Below are positions 25,410 to 31,808 of a stretch of DNA of 32,547 nt, piece by piece. A program made the translations under genes and the position numbers. The notes beneath the pieces are model-generated. The model saw only the letters and a list, made by a program, of their open reading frames with translations. It was not told the origin of the DNA and made no database searches. Location: positions 1 through 32,547 of the IMG/VR virus record IMGVR_UViG_3300034374_006419; one strand, written 5' to 3'. The stretch is from a virus. Each line of letters starts with the position of its first letter. Positions within the stretch are counted from its first letter, which is position 1.

Positions 25410-27434
25410 TTATTCTATTTCAGTTTGAGGAGTGAAATGCTTCATCCAAATATCTTGATTATCTCTTTTTTGTTTAAACTTATCAAAATAAGAACCAGTT
25501 TTCTTTTTTAGCGGAGATTCATGGATAGATAAACGATTAAACTCTTGCAAAGTTACATCATACCAAGCTATCATTAACATAGCAGATACTCTATCAAAGT
25601 TAGCCCTAGGATTAGGATTCCATGCTATTAGCTCTTTTAATAAACCTACTGACCTAATAGTACTTAACATCAATTCTTCAGATTCTTCAGATATAGTTTC
25701 TGTTAACCATGCTTTTAAATACTCTAATCCCCTTTCTTTAACAGCTTTAGACATAATAATACCTTTAGAACTATTTGTATTAGGTCTCCAAGTATTTCTA
25801 TCTCTTAAGTTATAAGGAGTGTCAGCTAACAAATGTAAAGCTTTTTTCTTTTCAAAATGAGAGTATAAACCTGTAATGTTAGCTTCATACATAGCTGTAG
25901 CTTCATAGTAAATTATAAGCTTTCTACATATTTCGTAAAATCTTTCTGTGCTTTCAGGTCTTCCTGAGTATTCAGCTACAATCCTTCTGGTTAATCTGTC
26001 AAATACAAATATTGAACCTATAGATTCAGAAGCAGCAGAATCATACCTGTAAGGGTCAATACCTGCAATATATCTACCTACATTAATTTCTCCAGCATCT
26101 CCCAGTCTAGGAGTTTCATATATCTCTATTAAACCTTCTTCTGCTTTTTGTACAGGGTAATCTCTATAAGGAGAACCACTTTGAACATCTACCCACTTTA
26201 GAGAACCTTCTTCAAAATTAAGATGCCCTACACTATGCTTGTCTAACTCTATAGAGTCATCCATTTTAGAGAGTACAAGTTTTAACTCAGTAATAGGAAA
26301 AAAGAAAGAGTGGCTTTGTAAGAAAGCTTCTTTAGGAGATAAAGGATACTGAGTAACAGAGTCAATTTTAGCTTGCTGGTCTGCTCCTTGTTCTGCTCTT
26401 TTTCTTAAATCAAAAATAGACTGTCTGGCTATATCTTCTAAGGAATTACCAAAGTCATCTATCATTGTTTTTCCTTTCCATTCAGGATGCTCTTTGTTAA
26501 TATCTTTATAAGTACCAAAACGCATCCTAGTAGCTGGAATAAAGAATCCACATTGAGTTCCCTTAGAATCTTCATCCCATATATTATCAAATGCTAAAAA
26601 GTTGTACTTATCAGGATTAAAAAACATCTCTGCAAACTCCTGAGTACCACCTTCCATATCACCTCCAGTACCTTGGATAATAGGCACACCAATTAAATCA
26701 TCTCCATCTTTCCAACAAGGTTCTGATATATTATATGACTGTAATAAACCTGGCCATTTACCTGCCTCTTCAAATAGAAACAAGTTACTAGATTTACCAA
26801 TAGCTGCAAATGGGTTATCTTTAAAAGTAAAAGAATGTATCTCAGACATATATCCTGCCCAAGCTACTACACCATCTACTGTTTTCTTGTATCTAGCTTT
26901 TACAAAATCCTTGGTATTAGGATTTCTTTCCTTGCCCCACTCTGTATGTAAGTCTAAAAAGTTGAGGTCATCTAAAGACATCCTCATTGTATTCTCAGAC
27001 AACTGCGATTGGTAAGCACCTATAATACATTTAGCATTTCTATAAAAGCTAAATTCATGTGCAATAATAGCAGCAGATTTATATGAAAAACCAATACGTC
27101 TAGGCTTAACTAAAGCAATACCTTTCTGTTCTTTTCTAGCCTTTTCTACAAAAGTAAAATACTCTAAATCTACATCAGTAAATAAAGGAAACCCACTACT
27201 TTTTCTTCCAGTATTAGGATTTTTTAGCTCAATTTGAGTGTAGTTAAGATAAAAGTAATAAGACCCTGGTATGTACAGGTTACCATGTGTAAAGCCCTCT
27301 TTACATCTTCTAGTTTCTTCTTCCCAAAACTCATCAAACTGATATGTACCATAAGGGTACTTGGTATAAGTACCATGCTCTGTAAAGTAATGGGCAGCTT
27401 CTTGAAAATATTTAGGTGCTACACTAATCTTCAT
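25410..27434 (-). CDS. terL: Terminase large subunit (ATPase and nuclease), 674 aa
   Basis: The packaging motor cuts concatemers and drives DNA into the procapsid. The ATPase domain shows a deviant Walker A at 110-120 (KPRRIGFSYKS in place of the usual GKT/S), Walker B at 218-224 (LFLFEEA, with Glu-Glu) and a coupling motif at 252-258 (IIQGTGG). The nuclease domain has Asp460 and Asp465 in AGIDPYRYD, Glu518 in MYEANITG and Asp614 in ANFDRVSAML, an RNase H-like acidic set. It overlaps the preceding gene by 11 bases and is followed after one base by the portal. Full-length by all visible domains. Confidence 0.92.
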   Translation of the reverse strand: MKISVAPKYFQEAAHYFTEHGTYTKYPYGTYQFDEFWEEETRRCKEGFTHGNLYIPGSYYFYLNYTQIELKNPNTGRKSSGFPLFTDVDLEYFTFVEKARKEQKGIALVKPRRIGFSYKSAAIIAHEFSFYRNAKCIIGAYQSQLSENTMRMSLDDLNFLDLHTEWGKERNPNTKDFVKARYKKTVDGVVAWAGYMSEIHSFTFKDNPFAAIGKSSNLFLFEEAGKWPGLLQSYNISEPCWKDGDDLIGVPIIQGTGGDMEGGTQEFAEMFFNPDKYNFLAFDNIWDEDSKGTQCGFFIPATRMRFGTYKDINKEHPEWKGKTMIDDFGNSLEDIARQSIFDLRKRAEQGADQQAKIDSVTQYPLSPKEAFLQSHSFFFPITELKLVLSKMDDSIELDKHSVGHLNFEEGSLKWVDVQSGSPYRDYPVQKAEEGLIEIYETPRLGDAGEINVGRYIAGIDPYRYDSAASESIGSIFVFDRLTRRIVAEYSGRPESTERFYEICRKLIIYYEATAMYEANITGLYSHFEKKKALHLLADTPYNLRDRNTWRPNTNSSKGIIMSKAVKERGLEYLKAWLTETISEESEELMLSTIRSVGLLKELIAWNPNPRANFDRVSAMLMIAWYDVTLQEFNRLSIHESPLKKKTGSYFDKFKQKRDNQDIWMKHFTPQTEIE

Positions 27435-27939
27435 ACTTCCTAGTCCTTTTCTCTCCAGACCTTCTACTTGAACTAGAAGCTTTTTCCTTATTTACAGCAT
27501 CTTCTAAAGTAGAAAGCTGAGATACTAATTTAGAAGTGCTTTCTATAGTTTTTAAAATAGGAGGTAGAGATTTATTATCAATCTCTGTATCTGTTAAATA
27601 CCTAGCTACATCATCTATCTTACTCTTTACACTAGCTAAAAGCCTTTGTGTAGGGGTTTCAGACATTTCTAAAAATTTTTGAACAGCAGCTTTTAGTTGC
27701 TCATTGTTTTTCACTTCCCCTTTAAGCATGTCTTTAGAAACAAGTTCAATCCTTTTATGCTCAGGAAAGTTACTATAGGGACTTGCTGAATCATAAATAA
27801 AATAGATGTAAGCAAATTGCTTAAAAGCTAATTCCTTAGTTTTAGAAGTATCTTTAGCCCATAGAGCTTCAAACTCTGGGATTAGAAGAATAGCTTCATC
27901 AAAAACTACTTTGTTGTTATTTAGATTGAATATCTTCAT
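27424..27939 (-). CDS. Candidate terminase small subunit, 171 aa
   Basis: This gene directly precedes and overlaps terL, the classical place of the small subunit that recognises phage DNA and stimulates the motor. The product is largely helical (residues 20-60 and 80-150, with RLLASVKSKIDDVARYLTDT and a likely coiled segment KTIESTSKLVSQLSTLEDAV). It ends in a basic disordered tail, SSSSRRSGEKRTRKYED. No clear N-terminal helix-turn-helix is seen, which is why the call stays tentative. It terminates with TAG, showing that TAG is a real stop here. It overlaps the HU/IHF-like gene by 23 bases. Confidence 0.5.
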   Translation of the reverse strand: MKIFNLNNNKVVFDEAILLIPEFEALWAKDTSKTKELAFKQFAYIYFIYDSASPYSNFPEHKRIELVSKDMLKGEVKNNEQLKAAVQKFLEMSETPTQRLLASVKSKIDDVARYLTDTEIDNKSLPPILKTIESTSKLVSQLSTLEDAVNKEKASSSSRRSGEKRTRKYED

Positions 27940-28171
27940 TTTTCTTCATTTTATTGCTCCTTAATTTTTCAATCATTCTTTTATGAGGATAAAAAGTTCC
28001 TAAGTCTTTTATATATACAGACTTATAAGAATCTAAATCTTCTATATTTCCCTCTTCTATAACTTCAGATATGAATCTAGGCACACTTTTAAATATATCT
28101 TCAGCCTGGCCTAAAGTAAGACCAAGCTCTTTAGCTTTTTCTTGTAGTATACGTTTAAGAATTACATCCAT
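27917..28171 (-). CDS. HU/IHF-like DNA-binding protein, 84 aa
   Basis: Two N-terminal helices (KRILQEKAKELGLTLGQAED, then SVPRFISEVIEEG) are followed by a strand and turn, YKSVYIKDLGTFYPHKR. The DLGTF pattern matches the GFGTF signature of HU and IHF subunits. The beta-arm that follows is short, so DNA bending may differ from the bacterial proteins. IHF-like genes near the terminase are known in crAss-like phages. It is likely to organise DNA for packaging or transcription. It overlaps both neighbours (10 and 23 bases). A Lys-rich C-terminus (RSNKMKKNEDIQSK) supports nucleic-acid binding. Confidence 0.65.
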   Translation of the reverse strand: MDVILKRILQEKAKELGLTLGQAEDIFKSVPRFISEVIEEGNIEDLDSYKSVYIKDLGTFYPHKRMIEKLRSNKMKKNEDIQSK

Positions 28172-28758
28172 GATTCTAAAGGAGGTTCTTCATTAAAATA
28201 CTTATCAAAATCACTTCTAGGGTCAAAAGGTTGAGGGTCTACTTCATCTAAATCATCTACAGGAAGGTTATCCTCTACAACAGAGGAAGTAGAATCTGAA
28301 CTATCTTCCACTTCAATAGGTTGTACAGGTTCATTAACTTCAGCAGTCGGTTCATCATTTGCAGGCTTAGTATCCTCTTGAGGTGTTTCAGCTTGTAAGC
28401 TAGAATTAAATTGTACTTGTAATGATTGCTCTGGGTAAATGATAAACCTTTCATTTATAGAATTATTTTCAATTACATTTTTCTTACGAAGCTTATTTAA
28501 ATAGGTTTCCAATTTGTGTGTAGAAACATCAAACTCCTTCTTAATCTTTGACTTAATTGTAGTAGAAAATAATAAATCCATCCTTACATCAGCTTCTTTA
28601 ATAGTCTTGTATTTATCATTGTAATAAATCAAGTAAGACAATATCTCTAATTCAGCTTGAGTAAGTTGACTCTTACCTAAAGTCCAGTTAATAGAAGCAA
28701 GCCATACTTGAAAAAGTTGGATTCTCTCTTGAACAGGTATATTAAAATTCTTAACCAT
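28162..28758 (-). CDS. Winged-helix-like protein with acidic disordered tail, 198 aa
   Basis: Residues 1-110 look like a helix-turn-helix/winged-helix domain: a helix bundle (LTQAELEILSYLIYYNDKYK), then VRMDLLFSTTIKSKIKKEFD, a putative recognition helix STHKLETYLNKLRKKNVIEN, and a short wing ending at residue 110. Residues 118-198 are acidic and disordered, with many Pro, Glu, Asp and Ser. It overlaps the HU/IHF-like gene by 10 bases. It could be a transcription factor or a packaging-site binder that works with its neighbour; it is also a rival candidate for the small terminase. The DNA-binding call is by pattern only. Confidence 0.58.
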   Translation of the reverse strand: MVKNFNIPVQERIQLFQVWLASINWTLGKSQLTQAELEILSYLIYYNDKYKTIKEADVRMDLLFSTTIKSKIKKEFDVSTHKLETYLNKLRKKNVIENNSINERFIIYPEQSLQVQFNSSLQAETPQEDTKPANDEPTAEVNEPVQPIEVEDSSDSTSSVVEDNLPVDDLDEVDPQPFDPRSDFDKYFNEEPPLESWM

Positions 28759-28760
28759 AG

Positions 28761-28961
28761 TTATTTTGTTTTTTCTATCCCAAAGGTAGCGTTCTTAAAT
28801 ATACGAATTTGATTTGACAAATAATGCCTTATTTCTCCTCCATTGCATAACGCTACACACCATACATCATTTTCAAATGTACCTCCATCTCTCACATATA
28901 TAGCATAGCCTTCCAATCCATCAATAGTAACTACTGGAATAGGTTGTTTAAATTCTAGCAT
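28761..28961 (-). CDS. Small beta-rich protein, unknown, 66 aa
   Basis: I do not recognise this protein. It is probably a small beta barrel (LEFKQPIPVVTIDGLEGYAI, then DVWCVALCNGGEIRHY) without membrane segments. It lies 2 bases ahead of the winged-helix gene and 5 bases after the previous gene, in a chain of tiny genes. Real gene status rests on spacing and AT-rich codon use like its neighbours. Confidence 0.62.
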   Translation of the reverse strand: MLEFKQPIPVVTIDGLEGYAIYVRDGGTFENDVWCVALCNGGEIRHYLSNQIRIFKNATFGIEKTK

Positions 28962-28966
28962 AGTAC

Positions 28967-29185
28967 TTATTCCAAATGAACATTATACCCATCTAATGTG
29001 CCTAAAAACTCCTCTTTTATTCTTTCATAGATAGCTAACTCATCTTCAGGTAAATCTTCATATTTTATCTTCTTACGAAGATGTTGATTAAAATCCCATA
29101 GAGCAGCATAGGCATTGCCAGCATTTACAGCTTGCTTAAACTCTACCTCTTCTCTAGGTAGTTCAAATTTTAGTATACCTTCCAT
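28967..29185 (-). CDS. Small helical acidic protein, unknown, 72 aa
   Basis: I do not recognise this protein. Helical, with acidic C-terminal half (KIKYEDLPEDELAIYERIKE) and a LPREEVEFKQAVNAGNAYAA segment near the N-terminus. Similar small proteins with a conserved ALW-F motif appear in Bacteroidota phages as far as I recall, with unknown role. It is 4 bases from the preceding gene. Confidence 0.62.
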   Translation of the reverse strand: MEGILKFELPREEVEFKQAVNAGNAYAALWDFNQHLRKKIKYEDLPEDELAIYERIKEEFLGTLDGYNVHLE

Positions 29186-29189
29186 AACA

Positions 29190-29375
29190 TTATCTGTTTT
29201 GTTTCATTTCTTTACGCTTCTCTTCTAACTTTAAGCATTCAGAAGTTTCAATCCATGTGCAGCCTTTTAAACATGGAGCGCCATTAGCAGCACATAGTAG
29301 AGTAGCATCATACTTCTCATCTAAACCTTCAGGTTTAGGAGACTCTCCATTCATATTAGTGAAGTTTTTTCCCAT
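29190..29375 (-). CDS. Small four-cysteine protein, unknown, 61 aa
   Basis: A short protein with cysteines in the order LLCAANGAPCLKGCTWIETSEC, compatible with one zinc site, between a Gly/Asn-rich start and a Lys/Glu-rich end. Family not recognised. The start ATG 29375 lies inside the preceding gene (20-base overlap) and the next gene begins 4 bases after its stop. Metal binding is only a suggestion from cysteine spacing. Confidence 0.6.
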   Translation of the reverse strand: MGKNFTNMNGESPKPEGLDEKYDATLLCAANGAPCLKGCTWIETSECLKLEEKRKEMKQNR

Positions 29376-29544
29376 TGTATTTAGTTTTATTGTATCCTGC
29401 TTCTAGTGCAGAGTCTAAAGTTTGTTTGTGGTTAAAATCAGTTACCTTAGATAACCTTAAAACTCTAAGTTCCTTTTTAAGGAACTCTAAAGTTTTTTCT
29501 AGAGCTTCTATACGCTCTTCTAATTCCTTCTCTTTATTTTCCAT
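29356..29544 (-). CDS. Small coiled-coil protein, 62 aa
   Basis: Residues 1-32 form a heptad-patterned helix (KELEERIEALEKTLEFLKKE) with leucines and isoleucines at regular spacing, so a dimeric or trimeric coiled coil is likely. The rest is basic. It overlaps both neighbours by 11 and 20 bases, which argues for translational coupling. It may serve as an oligomerisation partner for another small phage protein; no function can be read. Confidence 0.6.
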   Translation of the reverse strand: MENKEKELEERIEALEKTLEFLKKELRVLRLSKVTDFNHKQTLDSALEAGYNKTKYNGKKLH

Positions 29545-29833
29545 AAAATCCTTTTATTACTGGTGTAGCTTGTTTCTTTAATCTAGAAAGTTCTTCAAAA
29601 CTATGATTTACTATCAAGTTTCCTAAAGTAGAATGGTTTATAATACACCTATTCTTGTATATCCTACCTTTATCATTATAGGCTTCCTTAAAAGCTATTA
29701 TATCTGTAGGAAGTACATCCATCTTAGTAACAAAACCTATCCTTATAGGTTTACTTTTAACGTCAATAGGTACACCATCCTCATTATAAACAGGTTCTTC
29801 CTGATAAAGAAACTCTAAACATTTAAGAATCAT
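29534..29833 (-). CDS. Small protein of unknown function, 99 aa
   Basis: I do not recognise this protein. I start it at ATG 29833, three codons inside a TTG-initiated frame. It is mixed alpha/beta with KPIRIGFVTKMDVLPTDIIA in the middle and a basic C-terminal helix (HSFEELSRLKKQATPVIKGF). It overlaps the previous gene by 11 bases and the coiled-coil gene by 11 bases. No motif points to a role. Confidence 0.6.
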   Translation of the reverse strand: MILKCLEFLYQEEPVYNEDGVPIDVKSKPIRIGFVTKMDVLPTDIIAFKEAYNDKGRIYKNRCIINHSTLGNLIVNHSFEELSRLKKQATPVIKGFYGK

Positions 29834-30008
29834 AAAATCCAAAATTAAGAGTTACAATGTGCACCTTATGGGTATTTGAATACTGTAAAGCAACTTCAAA
29901 CCACATGTGGCTATATGTCAAACTACTTTTCTCAATAGCTTTAAATAGAGCCTGATAATAGTTTAAAGCTTTATTTAACTCTACAAATTCAAATACCCTT
30001 GGTTGCAT
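29823..30008 (-). CDS. Small protein of unknown function, 61 aa
   Basis: I do not recognise this protein. Its N-terminal helix (residues 5-30, ELNKALNYYQALFKAIEKSS) is followed by two predicted strands ending in HIVTLNFGFYDS. It is a short alpha/beta protein, and it overlaps both neighbours in different frames (20 and 11 bases). The tight overlap chain is the main argument that it is translated. Confidence 0.55.
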   Translation of the reverse strand: MQPRVFEFVELNKALNYYQALFKAIEKSSLTYSHMWFEVALQYSNTHKVHIVTLNFGFYDS

Positions 30009-30189
30009 CTATCTTGGGATATACATTTATCTCTAAAAACCATCCAGCTTTAGTAGAAAAAATAAATTCAGTATAGTAATACTGCTCTTTTTTACTGTCT
30101 AAAACAAAATTAATCTTGTTCTTAACAGTTAAGAGACGTTCTAAGTCATCTCCAAAGAATAAAGTATTAAGCTGATTTATTCTGTTCAC
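29989..30189 (-). CDS. Small protein of unknown function with GTG start, 66 aa
   Basis: The only start in frame is GTG 30189; no internal ATG exists. It resembles its downstream neighbour in layout: a helix (LERLLTVKNKINFVLDSKKE) then strands with aromatic residues (YYYTEFIFSTKAGWFLEINV). The two may be paralogues of one small fold. It overlaps the upstream gene by 23 bases and the next by 20 bases. Function unknown. Confidence 0.55.
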   Translation of the reverse strand: MNRINQLNTLFFGDDLERLLTVKNKINFVLDSKKEQYYYTEFIFSTKAGWFLEINVYPKIDATKGI

Positions 30190-30625
30190 TATTAACTAGA
30201 ATTTCTCTGAGAAGACTCCAAGCATGCTGCTCATTAGAAGCTTCTACAGTGTGGTCTTGTTCTCTAGGGTCTTTTGGGTTTCCTACAAGTCCTTCATATT
30301 TAAACTCATATTTACCTTGAGCTTCTTTAGTAGGCTCTTCTACAGTATCTAGTTTATGCTTCCTAGTAATAGGATGGAAAATATAAAGGGCTTTTTCCTC
30401 AATATTAATAATAGCTTCATCATGTACTAAATAGTAATTCTGAATCTCATCTAGAATGTCCTCTTCATAAATCTCTCCCATAGATTCCTTAAACTGTTCA
30501 ATAATAACATTATTCACAAATCTAAGATTAGCCAATTCATTGTAAACTTCCATTAGTCGTCTACTCATACCTTCAGCTAAAGAATCAATTTTGTGGTGTA
30601 AAGCTTGTGCTTTTGTCTGTTCCAT
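30167..30625 (-). CDS. Helical protein of unknown function, first gene of leftward operon, 152 aa
   Basis: I do not recognise this protein. Residues 1-75 are helical with coiled-coil character (LAEGMSRRLMEVYNELANLR), residues 80-95 form strands (EEKALYIFHPITRKHKL), and the C-terminal part is acidic and helical. It is the first gene after the divergent non-coding region, starting at ATG 30625, with a Bacteroidota-like -7 element 26 bases upstream. This suggests the long leftward operon starts here. Confidence 0.65.
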   Translation of the reverse strand: MEQTKAQALHHKIDSLAEGMSRRLMEVYNELANLRFVNNVIIEQFKESMGEIYEEDILDEIQNYYLVHDEAIINIEEKALYIFHPITRKHKLDTVEEPTKEAQGKYEFKYEGLVGNPKDPREQDHTVEASNEQHAWSLLREILVNSEQNKSA

Positions 30626-30650
30626 ATTAAAAATTTAATTAATGTTTAAG

Positions 30651-30658
30651 CAAATCTA
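30651..30658 (-). promoter_or_regulatory. Bacteroidota-like -7 promoter element
   Basis: The minus strand reads TAGATTTG, an exact match to the TAnnTTTG -7 consensus described for Bacteroidota primary sigma factors. It would start RNA about 15-20 bases before ATG 30625. I see no good -33 TTTG at the usual distance, so it may be weak or chance. Confidence 0.4.
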
Positions 30659-30737
30659 TAAATAAATTCTGGTATATAGAATAAAAGAAGATGAGATTAT
30701 AGCATATAGGTAAATAAGTTCTTAAAAAATGTTAAAA

Positions 30738-30797
30738 ATGAAACAAATGTCATTTGTGGAACGTATTAAAGCCATGCTTGCAGCTATTTTAGTTTAA
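30738..30797 (+). CDS. Possible 19-aa peptide (leader-like)
   Basis: A frame ATG...TAA encodes MKQMSFVERIKAMLAAILV. It has a charged start and a hydrophobic, helix-prone end, so it could be a tiny membrane-active or leader peptide. An inverted repeat ACAAATG-T-CATTTGT (30743-30757) lies inside it. No ribosome-binding site is obvious. This could be chance in AT-rich DNA. Confidence 0.2.
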   Translation: MKQMSFVERIKAMLAAILV

Positions 30798-30804
30798 TAC
30801 TACG
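30792..30804 (-). promoter_or_regulatory. Promoter-like motif CGTAGTATTAAAC
   Basis: Differs at one base from CGTAGTATAAAAC at 22396-22408. It points leftward towards the operon starting at 30625 and would give a leader of about 160 bases. Confidence 0.33.
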
Positions 30805-30884
30805 CTCCATTGCATTACCTCGTTACACTTAGGGGAAGGTGTATTATTAAAGAGGAAACCCCTTTCTTGAGTTTATTGTAGTTA

Positions 30885-31007
30885 CCCCCCCCTATATTTA
30901 AGTTTGTAAAAATACCCCCCCCCTACCCCTGGGGGTTTTTAGTACCCCCCCGTACTATAAAATTTTTTGGTGTATGTAAGTGGGTTCCTATCATAAAACA
31001 TCCCCCC
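30885..31007. repeat. Cluster of poly-C homopolymer runs
   Basis: In AT-rich DNA, C runs occur at 30885-30892 (8), 30915-30923 (9), 30945-30951 (7) and 31002-31007 (6), mostly bounded by TA. A further CCCC-T-GGGGG at 30926-30935 is followed by TTTTT. The minus strand therefore carries four or five G runs. Only base counts are observed; assembly error in homopolymers is possible. Confidence 0.85.
30951..30962 (+). promoter_or_regulatory. Promoter-like motif CGTACTATAAAA for rightward genes
   Basis: Differs from the leftward CGTAGTATAAAA at 22397-22408 by a single base and points to the 69-residue gene at 31038. It begins at the end of a C7 run; AGTAC and GTACT flank that run as short inverted arms. 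Confidence 0.35.
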
Positions 31008-31037
31008 TACCTAGTGTTGTACTAAAACTAATAAGTT

Positions 31038-31247
31038 ATGATGTCTTTAGAAAACTTCAAAACAATGCTAGGCGTTGAGAAGATTGATTTGCTGAAAGGT
31101 AAAGGCAGAGCCTTTGCCAAAGTAGGCACACATCAAGTATTTGCTTCCAAAGACTTAGATACATCTAAGCAGATGTATGTAGTGTTAGGCAAGTATGATG
31201 CCTATTGGTTGTGTAATAGCAGCAACGTCAAAACTATACAGATTTGA
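31038..31247 (+). CDS. Small rightward protein, unknown, 69 aa
   Basis: I do not recognise this protein with certainty. Two ATG codons open the frame. The product looks like a small alpha/beta domain: SLENFKTMLGVEKIDLLKGK, then strands AKVGTHQVFASKDL, MYVVLGKYD and a final YWLCNSSNVKTIQI. I have a vague memory of similar short proteins in other Bacteroidota phages. It is the first rightward gene, followed at once by a strong intrinsic terminator, so it forms a monocistronic unit. Such a unit is typical of an early or regulatory gene, but that is inference. Confidence 0.7.
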   Translation: MMSLENFKTMLGVEKIDLLKGKGRAFAKVGTHQVFASKDLDTSKQMYVVLGKYDAYWLCNSSNVKTIQI

Positions 31248-31250
31248 CGT

Positions 31251-31280
31251 AGAGCCAGAGAAATCTGGCTCTTTACTTTT
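31251..31280 (+). terminator. Intrinsic terminator after 69-aa gene
   Basis: A perfect 9-bp stem AGAGCCAGA / TCTGGCTCT encloses a GAAA tetraloop and is followed by TTACTTTT. It starts 4 bases after the stop codon. The loop and stem length equal those of the hairpin after the capsid gene. Confidence 0.85.
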
Positions 31281-31294
31281 GCTTTGACCTTAGA

Positions 31295-31389
31295 AAATAA
31301 GGAAATAAGCTGTTGGTTTTTGATTGTAAGTTAGCTGTAACTTGTTGATTGTTAGTTGCTTATATCAAACCACACTTATTTCCTTATTT
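31295..31389. repeat. 15-bp inverted repeat enclosing iteron-like direct repeats
   Basis: AAATAAGGAAATAAG at 31295-31309 is exactly complementary to CTTATTTCCTTATTT at 31375-31389. Between them lie two near copies, TTGATTGTAAGTTAGC (from 31320) and TTGATTGTTAGTTGC (from 31345), 25 bases apart, and a palindrome AAGTTA-GCTG-TAACTT (31328-31343). The interval 31281-31536 otherwise contains only a possible 17-codon frame at 31424-31477. Confidence 0.7.
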
Positions 31390-31455
31390 GCTCAACTGTC
31401 ATTTTGATTATTCATAATTAAATATGGCATTTAACTCTTCTATGTTCCTTGGACA

Positions 31456-31468
31456 GAGTATAAACAGT
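31456..31468 (+). repeat. Direct repeat GAGTATAAACAGT, copy 1
   Basis: Exact 13-base match to 31860-31872. It lies about 70 bases ahead of the 88-residue gene, inside a short GGAC/GTCC hairpin, and could be a promoter or processing site. Confidence 0.6.
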
Positions 31469-31536
31469 CCTAAATAAAAGCCTATTTGTAGGTGTATGGA
31501 GTGCATGGTAGCTCAAACTCAAAAACTTTTATTGTT

Positions 31537-31803
31537 ATGAAAAACACAGTATTAATTAGTATAAAGTTAACACAGTTTGAAAATTATCAAACTTGTAACT
31601 GGGTAAAGAGTTTAATCTCTTTAAGTTCTGACTTCTTTAATAAGAAGAAAGTTCTTAATGCCACATTGTTTTTAGAGTCAACTACTCATAATGTGGATAA
31701 AGCTTTAAATTATTTAAACGAAGCTTCAGGTATGGACTTTTCTTATACTAGATATAAAACAGGTAACATATCTTTAGTGGAAAGTTTATTATGTGAGAAA
31801 TAA
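31537..31803 (+). CDS. Small protein of unknown function, 88 aa
   Basis: I prefer ATG 31537 over the upstream ATG 31492, because the residues before it (GVHGSSNSKTF) look like leader sequence and overlap a hairpin region. The product is lysine-rich alpha/beta: a strand (TVLISIKLTQF), a helix with WVKSLISLSSDFFNKKKVLN, and a second helix HNVDKALNYLNEAS. It starts with no visible ribosome-binding site, as is common in Bacteroidota. The layout resembles a ribosomal-protein-like L7/L12 helix-strand unit but I would not name it. A stem-loop follows its stop at 31809-31845. Confidence 0.6.
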   Translation: MKNTVLISIKLTQFENYQTCNWVKSLISLSSDFFNKKKVLNATLFLESTTHNVDKALNYLNEASGMDFSYTRYKTGNISLVESLLCEK

Positions 31804-31808
31804 TTCTT

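Larger units (their letters stand above)
30626..31037. other. Divergent non-coding junction between leftward and rightward genes
   Basis: No long gene spans this 412-base interval. It holds promoter-like motifs on both strands, one 19-codon frame, small hairpins (TACAC/GTGTA at 30824-30844; AAAGAGG with CCCCTTT at 30849-30865) and four C-runs between 30885 and 31007. It separates two gene sets transcribed away from each other, so it should carry the start signals for both. Confidence 0.8.

Noticed and set aside
31424-31477. 17-codon frame MAFNSSMFLGQSINSPK
   Set aside because: It has no independent support, and it covers the 13-base repeat, which is better explained as a DNA or RNA signal.
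31496-31537. A tRNA-like TAGCTCA box
   Set aside because: There is no matching acceptor stem, anticodon arm or TTCGA-type T loop nearby.
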